Of a stretch of DNA of 6,538 nt, positions 1 through 6,436 are shown one piece after another. Origin of the DNA: Bacteroidota bacterium (GTDB lineage Bacteria > Bacteroidota > Bacteroidia > AKYH767-A > CANKSK01). A model generated the notes under the pieces. It was not told the DNA's origin, did no database searches, and was given only the letters and a program-made list of their open reading frames with translations. The number at the start of each line of letters is the position of its first letter. The first letter of the stretch is position 1. The position numbers and the translations under genes were made by a program. The stretch spans positions 1 through 6,538 of the forward strand of contig CANKSK010000065.1 in the NCBI GenBank assembly GCA_947485425.1. Direction: 5' to 3'.

Positions 1-557
1 TTGGTTACCGTATAGTCAATATTGGTTTCCGATGTAAAGGGGTTTGGCATGTTCTGATCCAAAGAAAACTTGTTGGTACTAATGTCTGCTATTCCTTGTG
101 GTGCATCAATGATAATTTTATAGGAGTTGTTTGCTTGATCTACATATATTGATGTAGCCAAGAAAACCCCATATACCCTTATGTTTACTGTAATTGGGTT
201 TGTGGTGTTTTGCTGTCCTTGAGTAGGGTTACCAGTCAGTTGGATGCATCCAAATGAATTTCCTTTCCAAGTGGAAGTGGGCGTGTTGCACGCATAAGTA
301 AAACCTGAAGGCAGGCCCGTTACGCCGAGAATTTGTAAGGAGTCAATGGTTACCTGAATCCCATTATACATAGCAGAACCGGGGGTTTTTAAAAAAATGG
401 TAGTTGCATAAGGAGTTCCAGCAACTGCATGTGGCAATCCTGTTGCACTATCAGGGATTAAGGGTTTGGTAATCGTTTGGTCTGGTGTACATTGCGCCAT
501 CAACTGAACTGTTAAGCAAAATAAAATGGCGGTGATGAGGAGTAGGTTTTTTTTCAT
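1..557 (-). CDS. Secreted T9SS cargo protein, C-terminus cut by the window edge
   Basis: The reading frame is open from an ATG at 557 to the left edge: 185 codons and no stop. The first 22 residues are a typical signal peptide (MKKN, hydrophobic core, ending LMAQ), with likely cleavage after A21 or Q22. Cys23 is not in a valid lipobox because Q precedes it, so a lipoprotein is unlikely. Residues 23-155 look like a beta-rich extracellular domain, with a GLPSGFTYAC stretch at 81-90 and a second Cys at 104 that could form a disulfide with C90. I recall similar segments in other Bacteroidota surface proteins, but no function is assignable. From about residue 166, LDQNMPNPFTSETNIDY matches the start of a T9SS type A sorting domain. 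That domain usually runs some 70-80 residues, so only about 50-60 residues are probably missing and the whole protein is short for a T9SS cargo. The gene lies 68 bases downstream of the STAS gene on the same strand. No good promoter was seen in the gap, so co-transcription is plausible. Confidence 0.85.
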   Translation of the reverse strand, partial: MKKNLLLITAILFCLTVQLMAQCTPDQTITKPLIPDSATGLPHAVAGTPYATTIFLKTPGSAMYNGIQVTIDSLQILGVTGLPSGFTYACNTPTSTWKGNSFGCIQLTGNPTQGQQNTTNPITVNIRVYGVFLATSIYVDQANNSYKIIIDAPQGIADISTNKFSLDQNMPNPFTSETNIDYTVT

Positions 558-625
558 GAGATGGGATTTGTATATTTTGAGAATCGTCTTTTTATTTTCA
601 AATTAAAGAGGTTTTTTAAAGAGGC

Positions 626-997
626 TTACTCGTTCTTTAATTCGCGCTCAATTTCTTCCATAAAAAGAAACTCTACGGCTTCTTCAATGGATGGAGTGAT
701 GTTTAGAACCTGATCTAATTGTGATATTTTTATGAGTTTTTCCACAGATTCCCTCACGCCTGTGATGACAAAGGTGCCCTGTGCGCTTTTGCAAAGTCTG
801 TTACCAACGAGAATGGCACTTAATCCAGATGAATCACAGTATAGGGTGCTGCTCAAGTCCAAGACAATATTTTTGATGCCGTTATTGTTGGCAAATAAAA
901 ATTCTGATTTCAATTCAGGAGATACCAAACTATTCAGTTTTTCTTCCTGTACAGTATAAACAGCATATTTTTCGTGTTTATCTATCTTACATTCCAT
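626..997 (-). CDS. STAS-domain protein, anti-sigma factor antagonist-like
   Basis: This 123-residue protein is essentially one STAS domain, the usual size for SpoIIAA/RsbV-type anti-anti-sigma factors. The hallmark is VLDLSSTLYCDSSGLSAIL (residues 45-63). The core D55-S56-S57-G58-L59 aligns with the SpoIIAA DSSGL motif, whose first serine is the phosphorylation site, so S56 is the candidate phosphoserine. The pattern continues with a FVITG strand (76-80) and a VEKLIKISQLDQVLNITPSIEEAV helix-strand-helix region (85-108). The C-terminus (112-123) is unusually acidic. Known members switch partner kinases or anti-sigma factors by serine phosphorylation. No partner kinase, PP2C phosphatase or sigma gene is in this window, so the partner and regulon are unknown. 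The start at 997 lies about 20 bases after a strong Bacteroidota -7 box. The gene diverges from the glycosyltransferase operon and precedes the T9SS cargo gene on the same strand. Confidence 0.9.
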   Translation of the reverse strand: MECKIDKHEKYAVYTVQEEKLNSLVSPELKSEFLFANNNGIKNIVLDLSSTLYCDSSGLSAILVGNRLCKSAQGTFVITGVRESVEKLIKISQLDQVLNITPSIEEAVEFLFMEEIERELKNE

Positions 998-1015
998 AAT
1001 TATCCAATTTTGAGA

Positions 1016-1033
1016 ACAAATGTAATCATTTGT
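1016..1033. repeat. Inverted repeat overlapping the STAS promoter -7 box (possible operator)
   Basis: ACAAATG-TAAT-CATTTGT has two perfect 7-base arms around a 4-base centre. It covers the entire -7 box of the leftward promoter and comes close to its expected start site. A protein bound here would block STAS transcription. It could also be a chance consequence of the TTTG-rich promoter. No regulator gene points to it. Confidence 0.4.
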
Positions 1034-1048
1034 ATTGACTTTTGCAAA
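1017..1048 (-). promoter_or_regulatory. Promoter of the STAS gene (Bacteroidota type)
   Basis: Read on the minus strand, TTTG (1048-1045) is followed by a 20-base spacer and TACATTTG (1024-1017). This is an exact fit to the Bacteroidota housekeeping consensus of a -33 TTTG and a -7 TAnnTTTG about 19-21 bases apart. Transcription would begin near 1010-1012, giving a very short 5' leader before the ATG at 997. The -33 box abuts that of the divergent promoter. The -7 box lies inside an inverted repeat at 1016-1033. Confidence 0.75.
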
Positions 1049-1072
1049 AAAAAATATGTTTTCCTACCTTTG
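1041..1072 (+). promoter_or_regulatory. Promoter of the rightward glycosyltransferase operon (Bacteroidota type)
   Basis: TTTG (1041-1044), a 20-base spacer and TACCTTTG (1065-1072) match the Bacteroidota -33/-7 consensus perfectly. Transcription would start near 1078, leaving a leader of about 90 bases before the ATG at 1172. The leader contains one short upstream reading frame (1114-1185) and no clear terminator hairpin. The promoter is the mirror image of the STAS promoter about the point between 1044 and 1045. Confidence 0.72.
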
Positions 1073-1171
1073 TTTTTTCTCCTTTTTCGCTCTGTTTCAA
1101 TTACTTTTAAAAAATGTATCTAAAATCTGAATTTTGGGGTATAAGGGTCTCGAATTTAAAAATGCGTAAAT

Positions 1172-1921
1172 ATGGTCAATGGTAAAAAATTAGTTATTGT
1201 GTTGCCTGCTTACAATGCAGAGCTTACTTTAAGGCGCACATATGAGGAAATTCCGATGGATATTGTAGATGATGTCATTTTGGTGGATGATGCAAGTAGC
1301 GATAGAACCCTTGAGGTGGGCAGGGAAATTGGTATCCGGCATTTGATTCGCCATGAAAAAAACAAAGGGTATGGCGGCAATCAAAAAACCTGTTATGATA
1401 AAGCCCTCGAGCTTGGCGCTGATATCGTTATCATGGTGCATCCCGACTACCAATATACGCCCAAGTTGATTCCTTCCATGGCCTATATTATTACCAATGG
1501 TCTGTATCCTGTGGTTTTCGGGTCTCGGATTTTGGGACGCGGTGCCTTAAAAGGGGGGATGCCCATCTATAAATACATCTTCAACAGAATGTTGACACTT
1601 TTTCAAAATTGGCTCCTACATGAAAAACTTTCAGAATATCATACCGGGTATCGGGCATTTTCCCGCGAGGTGCTTGAAAAAATTAACTACCATGCCAATT
1701 CTGATAATTTCATTTTTGATAACCAGATGATTTCTCAAATTGTGTATGAAGGATATGAAATTGCTGAAGTAACTTGTCCTACCAAGTATTTTGAGGAAGC
1801 ATCCTCAATCAATATTAAAAATAGTACCATCTATGGTTTGGGTGTCTTGAAAGTTTCATTGGTGCATCGTCTTCAAAAATGGGGCTTGATCAATTCTCCG
1901 CTGTATAAGAAGGGGAATTAA
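1172..1921 (+). CDS. Family 2 glycosyltransferase, DPM1-like (polyprenyl-phosphate sugar synthase type)
   Basis: This 249-residue cytoplasmic GT-A enzyme has no transmembrane segment. LVIVLPAYNAELTL (7-20) is the nucleotide-binding opening strand, followed by VILVDDASSDRT (35-46) with the UDP/GDP-sugar-binding D39-D40 and D44. NKGYGGNQKT (64-73) is the usual N-K-G-x-G motif. The metal-binding site is HPDYQY (90-95), where DPM1 has D-A-D; this variant occurs in a recognised bacterial GT2 subgroup, so the enzyme is not obviously dead. YHTGYRAFSREVL (156-168) is the acceptor-side motif of DPM1/DPG-synthase-like enzymes. The family transfers a sugar from a nucleotide donor to a lipid phosphate or a similar acceptor. 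The actual sugar cannot be read from sequence. The ATG at 1172 is preferred because an in-frame TAA lies at 1157 with no start between. It is the first gene of the rightward unit and stops 36 bases before the TMTC-like membrane protein, which could use its product. Confidence 0.9.
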   Translation: MVNGKKLVIVLPAYNAELTLRRTYEEIPMDIVDDVILVDDASSDRTLEVGREIGIRHLIRHEKNKGYGGNQKTCYDKALELGADIVIMVHPDYQYTPKLIPSMAYIITNGLYPVVFGSRILGRGALKGGMPIYKYIFNRMLTLFQNWLLHEKLSEYHTGYRAFSREVLEKINYHANSDNFIFDNQMISQIVYEGYEIAEVTCPTKYFEEASSINIKNSTIYGLGVLKVSLVHRLQKWGLINSPLYKKGN

Positions 1922-1957
1922 GTTTTTATATTTACTTACATCTATTTCGTCCTTAGC

Positions 1958-4003
1958 ATGAAGTCAAAATATACCAAAAATCAAGCGATAAGTCCTAATC
2001 AACCGAATAAAAATAAGATTCAGGAGCATAAATCTGCCAATAGTCATTCCAGAAAACCTTCTTCTGCCGGTACTTCTGCCCTCTTAAGAAATCTTCTTGT
2101 TCTGGGTATTGTATTGGTAACCTATTTTTCTTTTTCGCCTTCTCTTCGCAATGGATTTACCAATTGGGATGATCCAACCTATCTCACCGAAAATGAAATG
2201 ATTCGCGATGTGTCTAAGAATTTTAAACAAATCATGACAAAAGATGTCTCTGCCAACTACCATCCTTTGACCATGTTGTCATTGGCATTGGAATACAAAT
2301 GGGCAAAGGTAGAGTCTTACTTGTACACGGCATCTGATGTAAATCTTACGCCTGCCGAATTGTCGAAAAAAAATGAGGCTTCCCGCTTGTTTCATCGCAC
2401 CAATGTTATATTGCATGTATGCAATACCCTTTTTGTATTCTTTTTTATCTGGCTATTAAGCGACAAAAGATTGTGGGTGGCTTCAATGGTTGCTTTGCTC
2501 TTTGGTGTGCATCCCATGCATGTAGAATCTGTATCTTGGATTTCTGAACGCAAAGATGTATTGCATACTTTCTTTTATATGGCCGCACTGATCGTCTATA
2601 TGTATTATTTGAAAGTAGAAAAAAAGAAAGGATTGTATTATTTGGCAAGTTTACTGCTTTTTGTTTTGTCATTATTTTCAAAAGCCACCGCAGTTACTTT
2701 GCCTATGGTGATGTTGCTTTGTGATTATTATACCGGAAGGAAATTTTCTAAAGGCCTTGTTCTGGAAAAACTGCCATTCTTCGGATTGTCTATCCTTTTT
2801 GGTGTGCTTTCTGTAAAAGCACAGGCTGGAATCTCAATTGCTGCCATGGAAACCTTTACGATTTTTCAACGAATCATGTTTGCTTCTTATGGTGCTTTGA
2901 TGTATCTGATCAAATTTATTTTGCCGATAAACTTATCTGCTTTTTATCCCTATCCGAATCTTATTGGGAAATCACTTTCTGCAGAATTTTATGTAGCACC
3001 TTTTTTGATCTTGATGATTTTGGGTATTGTTTTTTATTCGATGAAAAAAACCAAAGTTATCGCTTTTGGCATGCTATTTTTTTTCGTAACCATTGCATTG
3101 GTCTTGCAATTTATATCTGTGGGGTCTGCTATTATGGCTGATCGGTATTCATATATTCCCTATATCGGACTTCTCTTTATGGTGGGGATGGGAGTGGATC
3201 AGATGAAAAATAAATCCATGAAAAATCTTTCTTTTGTGGCCCTGTTTTTTGTGGCTATCATATTTTCAGTTCAGACCTATGGTAGGGCTCAAGTGTGGAA
3301 AAATAATGATACACTGTGGTCTGATGTGATTCGCAAATATCCGCAAGCAGATGTTTCGTATAAAAATCGCGGGAATTATTATGCCCAAATGAATGAATTT
3401 GAAAAGGCCCTGGCTGATTTTAATAATTACATTGTATTGAATCAAACGGATGCCAAAATATACAGCAACCGTGGAAATATTTTTGGCTTGCAAAGAAAAT
3501 TTAAGGAAGCATTGGATGATTATTCTAAGTCCATTCAATTGGATGTAAACAATCATGAAGGATATTTTAATCGTGCAGTTACCTATTCCATGATGAAGGA
3601 ATACGAGAAGGCGCTTGTTGATTATAATAAAACGTTGGAGCTGATGCCGAATATGGAATTCAAAGTGTATTTAAATAGGGGATATGCTCTCATAAATATG
3701 GGGCGATATGATGATGCAATTGCTGATTACACCAAGCTTTTGAGCGTAGAGCCCAATAATGCAGATTCTCATTATTATTTGGCTTTTTGTTATTTTAACA
3801 AGAAAAATTATGAACAGTCTATCTTTGAAAATACCCAGGCCATAGCTTTGAAAGATAATTATGCGGCTGCTTATTTTAACAGAGGGGTTAGTTATAATTC
3901 CTCAGGGAAATATAAAAATGCATATGAGGATATCATGAAATCCAAATCTCTAGGACAACAGGTAGATGATGCTTTTCTCGAAGGTATTCGCAAAAATTTG
4001 TAA
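1958..4003 (+). CDS. TMTC-like multi-pass GT-C family membrane protein with six C-terminal TPRs
   Basis: This 681-residue protein has a basic, polar N-terminal tail (1-40) and roughly 11-12 hydrophobic segments between about 44 and 439. The first loop holds NWDDPTYL (69-76) and HPLTMLSLALE (102-112). Then come FGVHPMHVESVSWISERKDVL (182-202), SKATAVTLPMVMLLCDYY (241-258) and MADRYSYIPYIG (393-404). These signatures define a bacterial TPR membrane family related to eukaryotic TMTC1-4 (GT105), ER O-mannosyltransferases that use dolichyl-phosphate mannose. The acidic pair D71/D72 in the first external loop is the candidate catalytic site by analogy with GT-C enzymes. Six 34-residue TPRs follow at about 464-497, 498-531, 532-565, 566-600, 601-634 and 635-668; the typical N-R-G and A-x-x-D-Y positions are clear in most of them. 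In TMTCs the TPRs face the lumen, so a periplasmic location is expected here and requires an odd number of membrane passes. Enzyme activity is inferred. The gene follows the GT2 gene by 36 bases with no promoter of its own visible. Confidence 0.85.
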   Translation: MKSKYTKNQAISPNQPNKNKIQEHKSANSHSRKPSSAGTSALLRNLLVLGIVLVTYFSFSPSLRNGFTNWDDPTYLTENEMIRDVSKNFKQIMTKDVSANYHPLTMLSLALEYKWAKVESYLYTASDVNLTPAELSKKNEASRLFHRTNVILHVCNTLFVFFFIWLLSDKRLWVASMVALLFGVHPMHVESVSWISERKDVLHTFFYMAALIVYMYYLKVEKKKGLYYLASLLLFVLSLFSKATAVTLPMVMLLCDYYTGRKFSKGLVLEKLPFFGLSILFGVLSVKAQAGISIAAMETFTIFQRIMFASYGALMYLIKFILPINLSAFYPYPNLIGKSLSAEFYVAPFLILMILGIVFYSMKKTKVIAFGMLFFFVTIALVLQFISVGSAIMADRYSYIPYIGLLFMVGMGVDQMKNKSMKNLSFVALFFVAIIFSVQTYGRAQVWKNNDTLWSDVIRKYPQADVSYKNRGNYYAQMNEFEKALADFNNYIVLNQTDAKIYSNRGNIFGLQRKFKEALDDYSKSIQLDVNNHEGYFNRAVTYSMMKEYEKALVDYNKTLELMPNMEFKVYLNRGYALINMGRYDDAIADYTKLLSVEPNNADSHYYLAFCYFNKKNYEQSIFENTQAIALKDNYAAAYFNRGVSYNSSGKYKNAYEDIMKSKSLGQQVDDAFLEGIRKNL

Positions 4004-4041
4004 GGGTATTGTTATGAAAATGTATTACTGATTCATCGTTC

Positions 4042-6432
4042 ATGAAAAAAAATGTATTGCTTCTTGGTATTTCTTTCTTGCTAATTTTTTTTTCGCTTTC
4101 TGCGCAAAGTCTCAAATATAGCCGTGCAAAAGTATCTCTGCATGGAAAAGAAATACGCGACCTTTCCAAATGTGGTATTGATATTTCTGAAGGTGCGTAT
4201 AAAAAAAATATTTATTTTATTTCTGATTTCAGTGCACATGAAATTGAGCAAATAAAAAAGGCCGGTTTTGTTGTCGATATTCTTGTTCCTGATATTCAAA
4301 AAAAATACAGAGAGCAGAATGATACCGCCTCTGCATCCATAAAGAGCAGAGTTCAATCGGCCTGTCATCGCGTTACGCCAGTATATCAAACGCCTAAGCA
4401 TTTTTCCTTGGGTTCAATGGCTGGGTACTTTACCTATGCGGAGATGCTTACGCAGCTTGATAGTATGCGGATTTTATATCCATCCTTAATTACGGCTAAG
4501 CAGCCCATTAGCAACACCCTATTGAGTATTGAAGGACGTCCCATATATTATGTCCGATTATCGGATCATGCGGATACTGATGAGCCTGAACCAGAAGTTT
4601 TATATGATGCCGTTCATCATGCCCGCGAGCCCGGAAGTATGTCGAATCTCATCTATTACATGTGGTATTTGCTTGAAAATTATTCATCTGATTCATCGGT
4701 GAAGTCTATTGTGGATCATACGGAAATGTATTTTGTTCCATGTGTCAATCCGGATGGTTATCTGTATAATGAAACCACTGATCCTATGGGAGGTGGAATG
4801 TGGAGAAAAAATAGACGTGCCAATGGCGATGGTTCTATGGGTGTGGACTTGAATCGGAATTATGGTTTTCATTGGGGTTATGATAATTATGGATCATCTG
4901 CCAATGGGGCCGATGAGGTTTATCGCGGGAGTTCCCCATTCAGTGAGCCAGAGACACAGATGATGCGTGATTTTTGTACAGCCCATTCTTTTAAAATCGC
5001 GATGAACTATCATACTTTTGGTAATCTTTTGGTATACCCATGGGGTTACCTTCCCGATTATTACACACCTGATTCCAACATATTTGTGAATTATGGGAAA
5101 ATAATGACCCGTTATAATCATTATTTGGCAGGTACCGGAAACCAAACGGTTCAGTATGTTACCAATGGTGATTCGGATGATTGGATGTATGGCGATCAAA
5201 GCAGTAAAGCCAAGGTATTTGCCATAACACCTGAAATAGGTATTTATGATGAGGGATTTTGGCCTCCAATAAGCAGTATCATTCCCAATTGCCAAGATAA
5301 TATGTTTGCCAATTTTTCTGCAGCACAGCTTGCCGGGAAGTTTTGCGTTTTTGAAGATCGCAGTAAAGAATTTTTAACCATAAAAACAGCTTATCTGCCT
5401 TTCTCTTTTACTGAAATGGGCCTTGATACTGCGGGAATATATACCTTGTCTTTCACCCCTCTTACCTCTAATATCAGCTTTGCCAATGCCAAAGTGTATA
5501 CGGGTATGTCTATACTACACACCCTAAAGGATTCATTGGCTTATATTCTGAATCCTTCCATTGCATCAGGCGAGCAGATCAAATTTATCGTAAATATTCA
5601 CAATGCAGATTTTTCTTATGTTGATACCATTGTTAAAGTATTTGGTGCGCCAGGTATCTCTTTTCAAGAAAGGGGTGATGATGTAGCGAAATGGAATGCC
5701 GGTTCATGGGGGAATACTTCTCAGGATTTTTATTCCGCATGGTCTTCCATTACGGATTCGCCCAATGGGAATTATCTTCCTTCTTCGAATGAAATGATTG
5801 AAATAAAAAATCCAGTTTCCCTGCCAGCAAATTTGCATTCCAAGCTCGTTTTTTATGCCAAATGGGATATTGAAAAGATTTGGGATTTTGCGCAATTGCT
5901 CATCTCTCGTGATCAGGGTGCGAGCTGGACGCCCTTATGTGGTTCTTATACTGTTGATGGAAGTGCGTATCAGGATTATTTAAATCCGGTTTATGAAGGT
6001 TTGCAGGCCTCTTGGGTGAAAGAGGAAATAAATTTGGATGCGTATGCCGGCGAAAATATTTTGTTGATGTTTACCATGAATAGCGATACAGATACCGAGT
6101 TAGATGGTTTTTATTTTGATGATTTGGAAATCATTTCCAATGGCAATTTAACTTCATCACTGCCTGATTTTTCTAGTTTGAAAAATCATTTGCAGATCTA
6201 TCCCAATCCATCCTCAAATGGCCTGCTTCGACTTAAGTATCATTTAGATGAAAATCATCCTTCAATGATTCATATTTATGATGTTTATGGTCGAAAGGTT
6301 TTTGATAGGATGGTCTCATCAATGGATGGTGATATTCTGCTATCAGATTTGCATTTGCAATCGGGTATTTACTTTTATGGATGGCAGTCTGATCAAAATA
6401 AAGATACTTTTCAGAAATTGGTGATATACTAA
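4042..6432 (+). CDS. Secreted M14 zinc carboxypeptidase with T9SS type A sorting domain
   Basis: This 796-residue exported metallopeptidase should remove C-terminal residues from peptides outside the cell or on its surface. The signal peptide is 1-21/22 (MKKN start, ending SLSAQ). Residues 24-92 form a pro-region of the sort often seen before Bacteroidota M14 domains. The M14 catalytic domain spans about 128-432 with every key residue present: HHAREP (192-197) gives zinc ligands H193 and E196, NPDGY is at 236-240, R255 lies in WRKNRR, N271-R272 in VDLNRNY bind the substrate carboxylate, H324 in NYHTFG is the third zinc ligand, and E398 in TPEIG is the catalytic base. A beta-sandwich-like linker (about 440-535) and a MAM/immune-inhibitor-A-like domain (about 545-700, ending DGFYFDDLEI) follow. 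The C-terminus (718-796, from QIYPNPSS to QKLVIY) is a T9SS type A sorting domain, removed on secretion in known systems. It starts 38 bases after the TMTC-like gene and is probably co-transcribed with it. Specificity is not predictable. Confidence 0.95.
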   Translation: MKKNVLLLGISFLLIFFSLSAQSLKYSRAKVSLHGKEIRDLSKCGIDISEGAYKKNIYFISDFSAHEIEQIKKAGFVVDILVPDIQKKYREQNDTASASIKSRVQSACHRVTPVYQTPKHFSLGSMAGYFTYAEMLTQLDSMRILYPSLITAKQPISNTLLSIEGRPIYYVRLSDHADTDEPEPEVLYDAVHHAREPGSMSNLIYYMWYLLENYSSDSSVKSIVDHTEMYFVPCVNPDGYLYNETTDPMGGGMWRKNRRANGDGSMGVDLNRNYGFHWGYDNYGSSANGADEVYRGSSPFSEPETQMMRDFCTAHSFKIAMNYHTFGNLLVYPWGYLPDYYTPDSNIFVNYGKIMTRYNHYLAGTGNQTVQYVTNGDSDDWMYGDQSSKAKVFAITPEIGIYDEGFWPPISSIIPNCQDNMFANFSAAQLAGKFCVFEDRSKEFLTIKTAYLPFSFTEMGLDTAGIYTLSFTPLTSNISFANAKVYTGMSILHTLKDSLAYILNPSIASGEQIKFIVNIHNADFSYVDTIVKVFGAPGISFQERGDDVAKWNAGSWGNTSQDFYSAWSSITDSPNGNYLPSSNEMIEIKNPVSLPANLHSKLVFYAKWDIEKIWDFAQLLISRDQGASWTPLCGSYTVDGSAYQDYLNPVYEGLQASWVKEEINLDAYAGENILLMFTMNSDTDTELDGFYFDDLEIISNGNLTSSLPDFSSLKNHLQIYPNPSSNGLLRLKYHLDENHPSMIHIYDVYGRKVFDRMVSSMDGDILLSDLHLQSGIYFYGWQSDQNKDTFQKLVIY

Positions 6433-6436
6433 AGTG

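Noticed and set aside
599..606. Separate promoter for the T9SS gene at 1-557
   Set aside because: The minus-strand sequence TTAATTTG misses the -7 consensus at one of its fixed bases, and no TTTG box lies at the right spacing upstream.
603..624. Possible terminator or regulatory repeat between the STAS gene and the T9SS gene
   Set aside because: It is only a direct repeat of TTAAAGAGG (603-611 and 616-624). There is no stem-loop of useful length followed by a T-run on the minus strand.
732..959. 75-codon plus-strand reading frame
   Set aside because: It is antisense to the well-supported STAS domain and has no promoter or recognisable product.
1431..1455. Inactive glycosyltransferase because HPD replaces the usual DxD
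   Set aside because: The HPDYQY form is a known variant of a bacterial GT2 subgroup, and the other motifs are intact, so loss of activity is not supported.
1920..1957. Separate promoter for the TMTC-like gene
   Set aside because: TAAGTTTT at the glycosyltransferase stop is one base off the -7 consensus, and no matching -33 box is present upstream. Read-through from the promoter at 1041-1072 is simpler.
4081..4401. 106-codon reverse-strand reading frame
   Set aside because: It is fully antisense to the signal peptide and pro-region of the carboxypeptidase, and its product is low-complexity and unrecognisable.
4894..5295. 133-codon reverse-strand reading frame inside the carboxypeptidase gene
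   Set aside because: It lies opposite the conserved M14 catalytic domain, and its translation shows no family motif. It is a shadow of the real gene.
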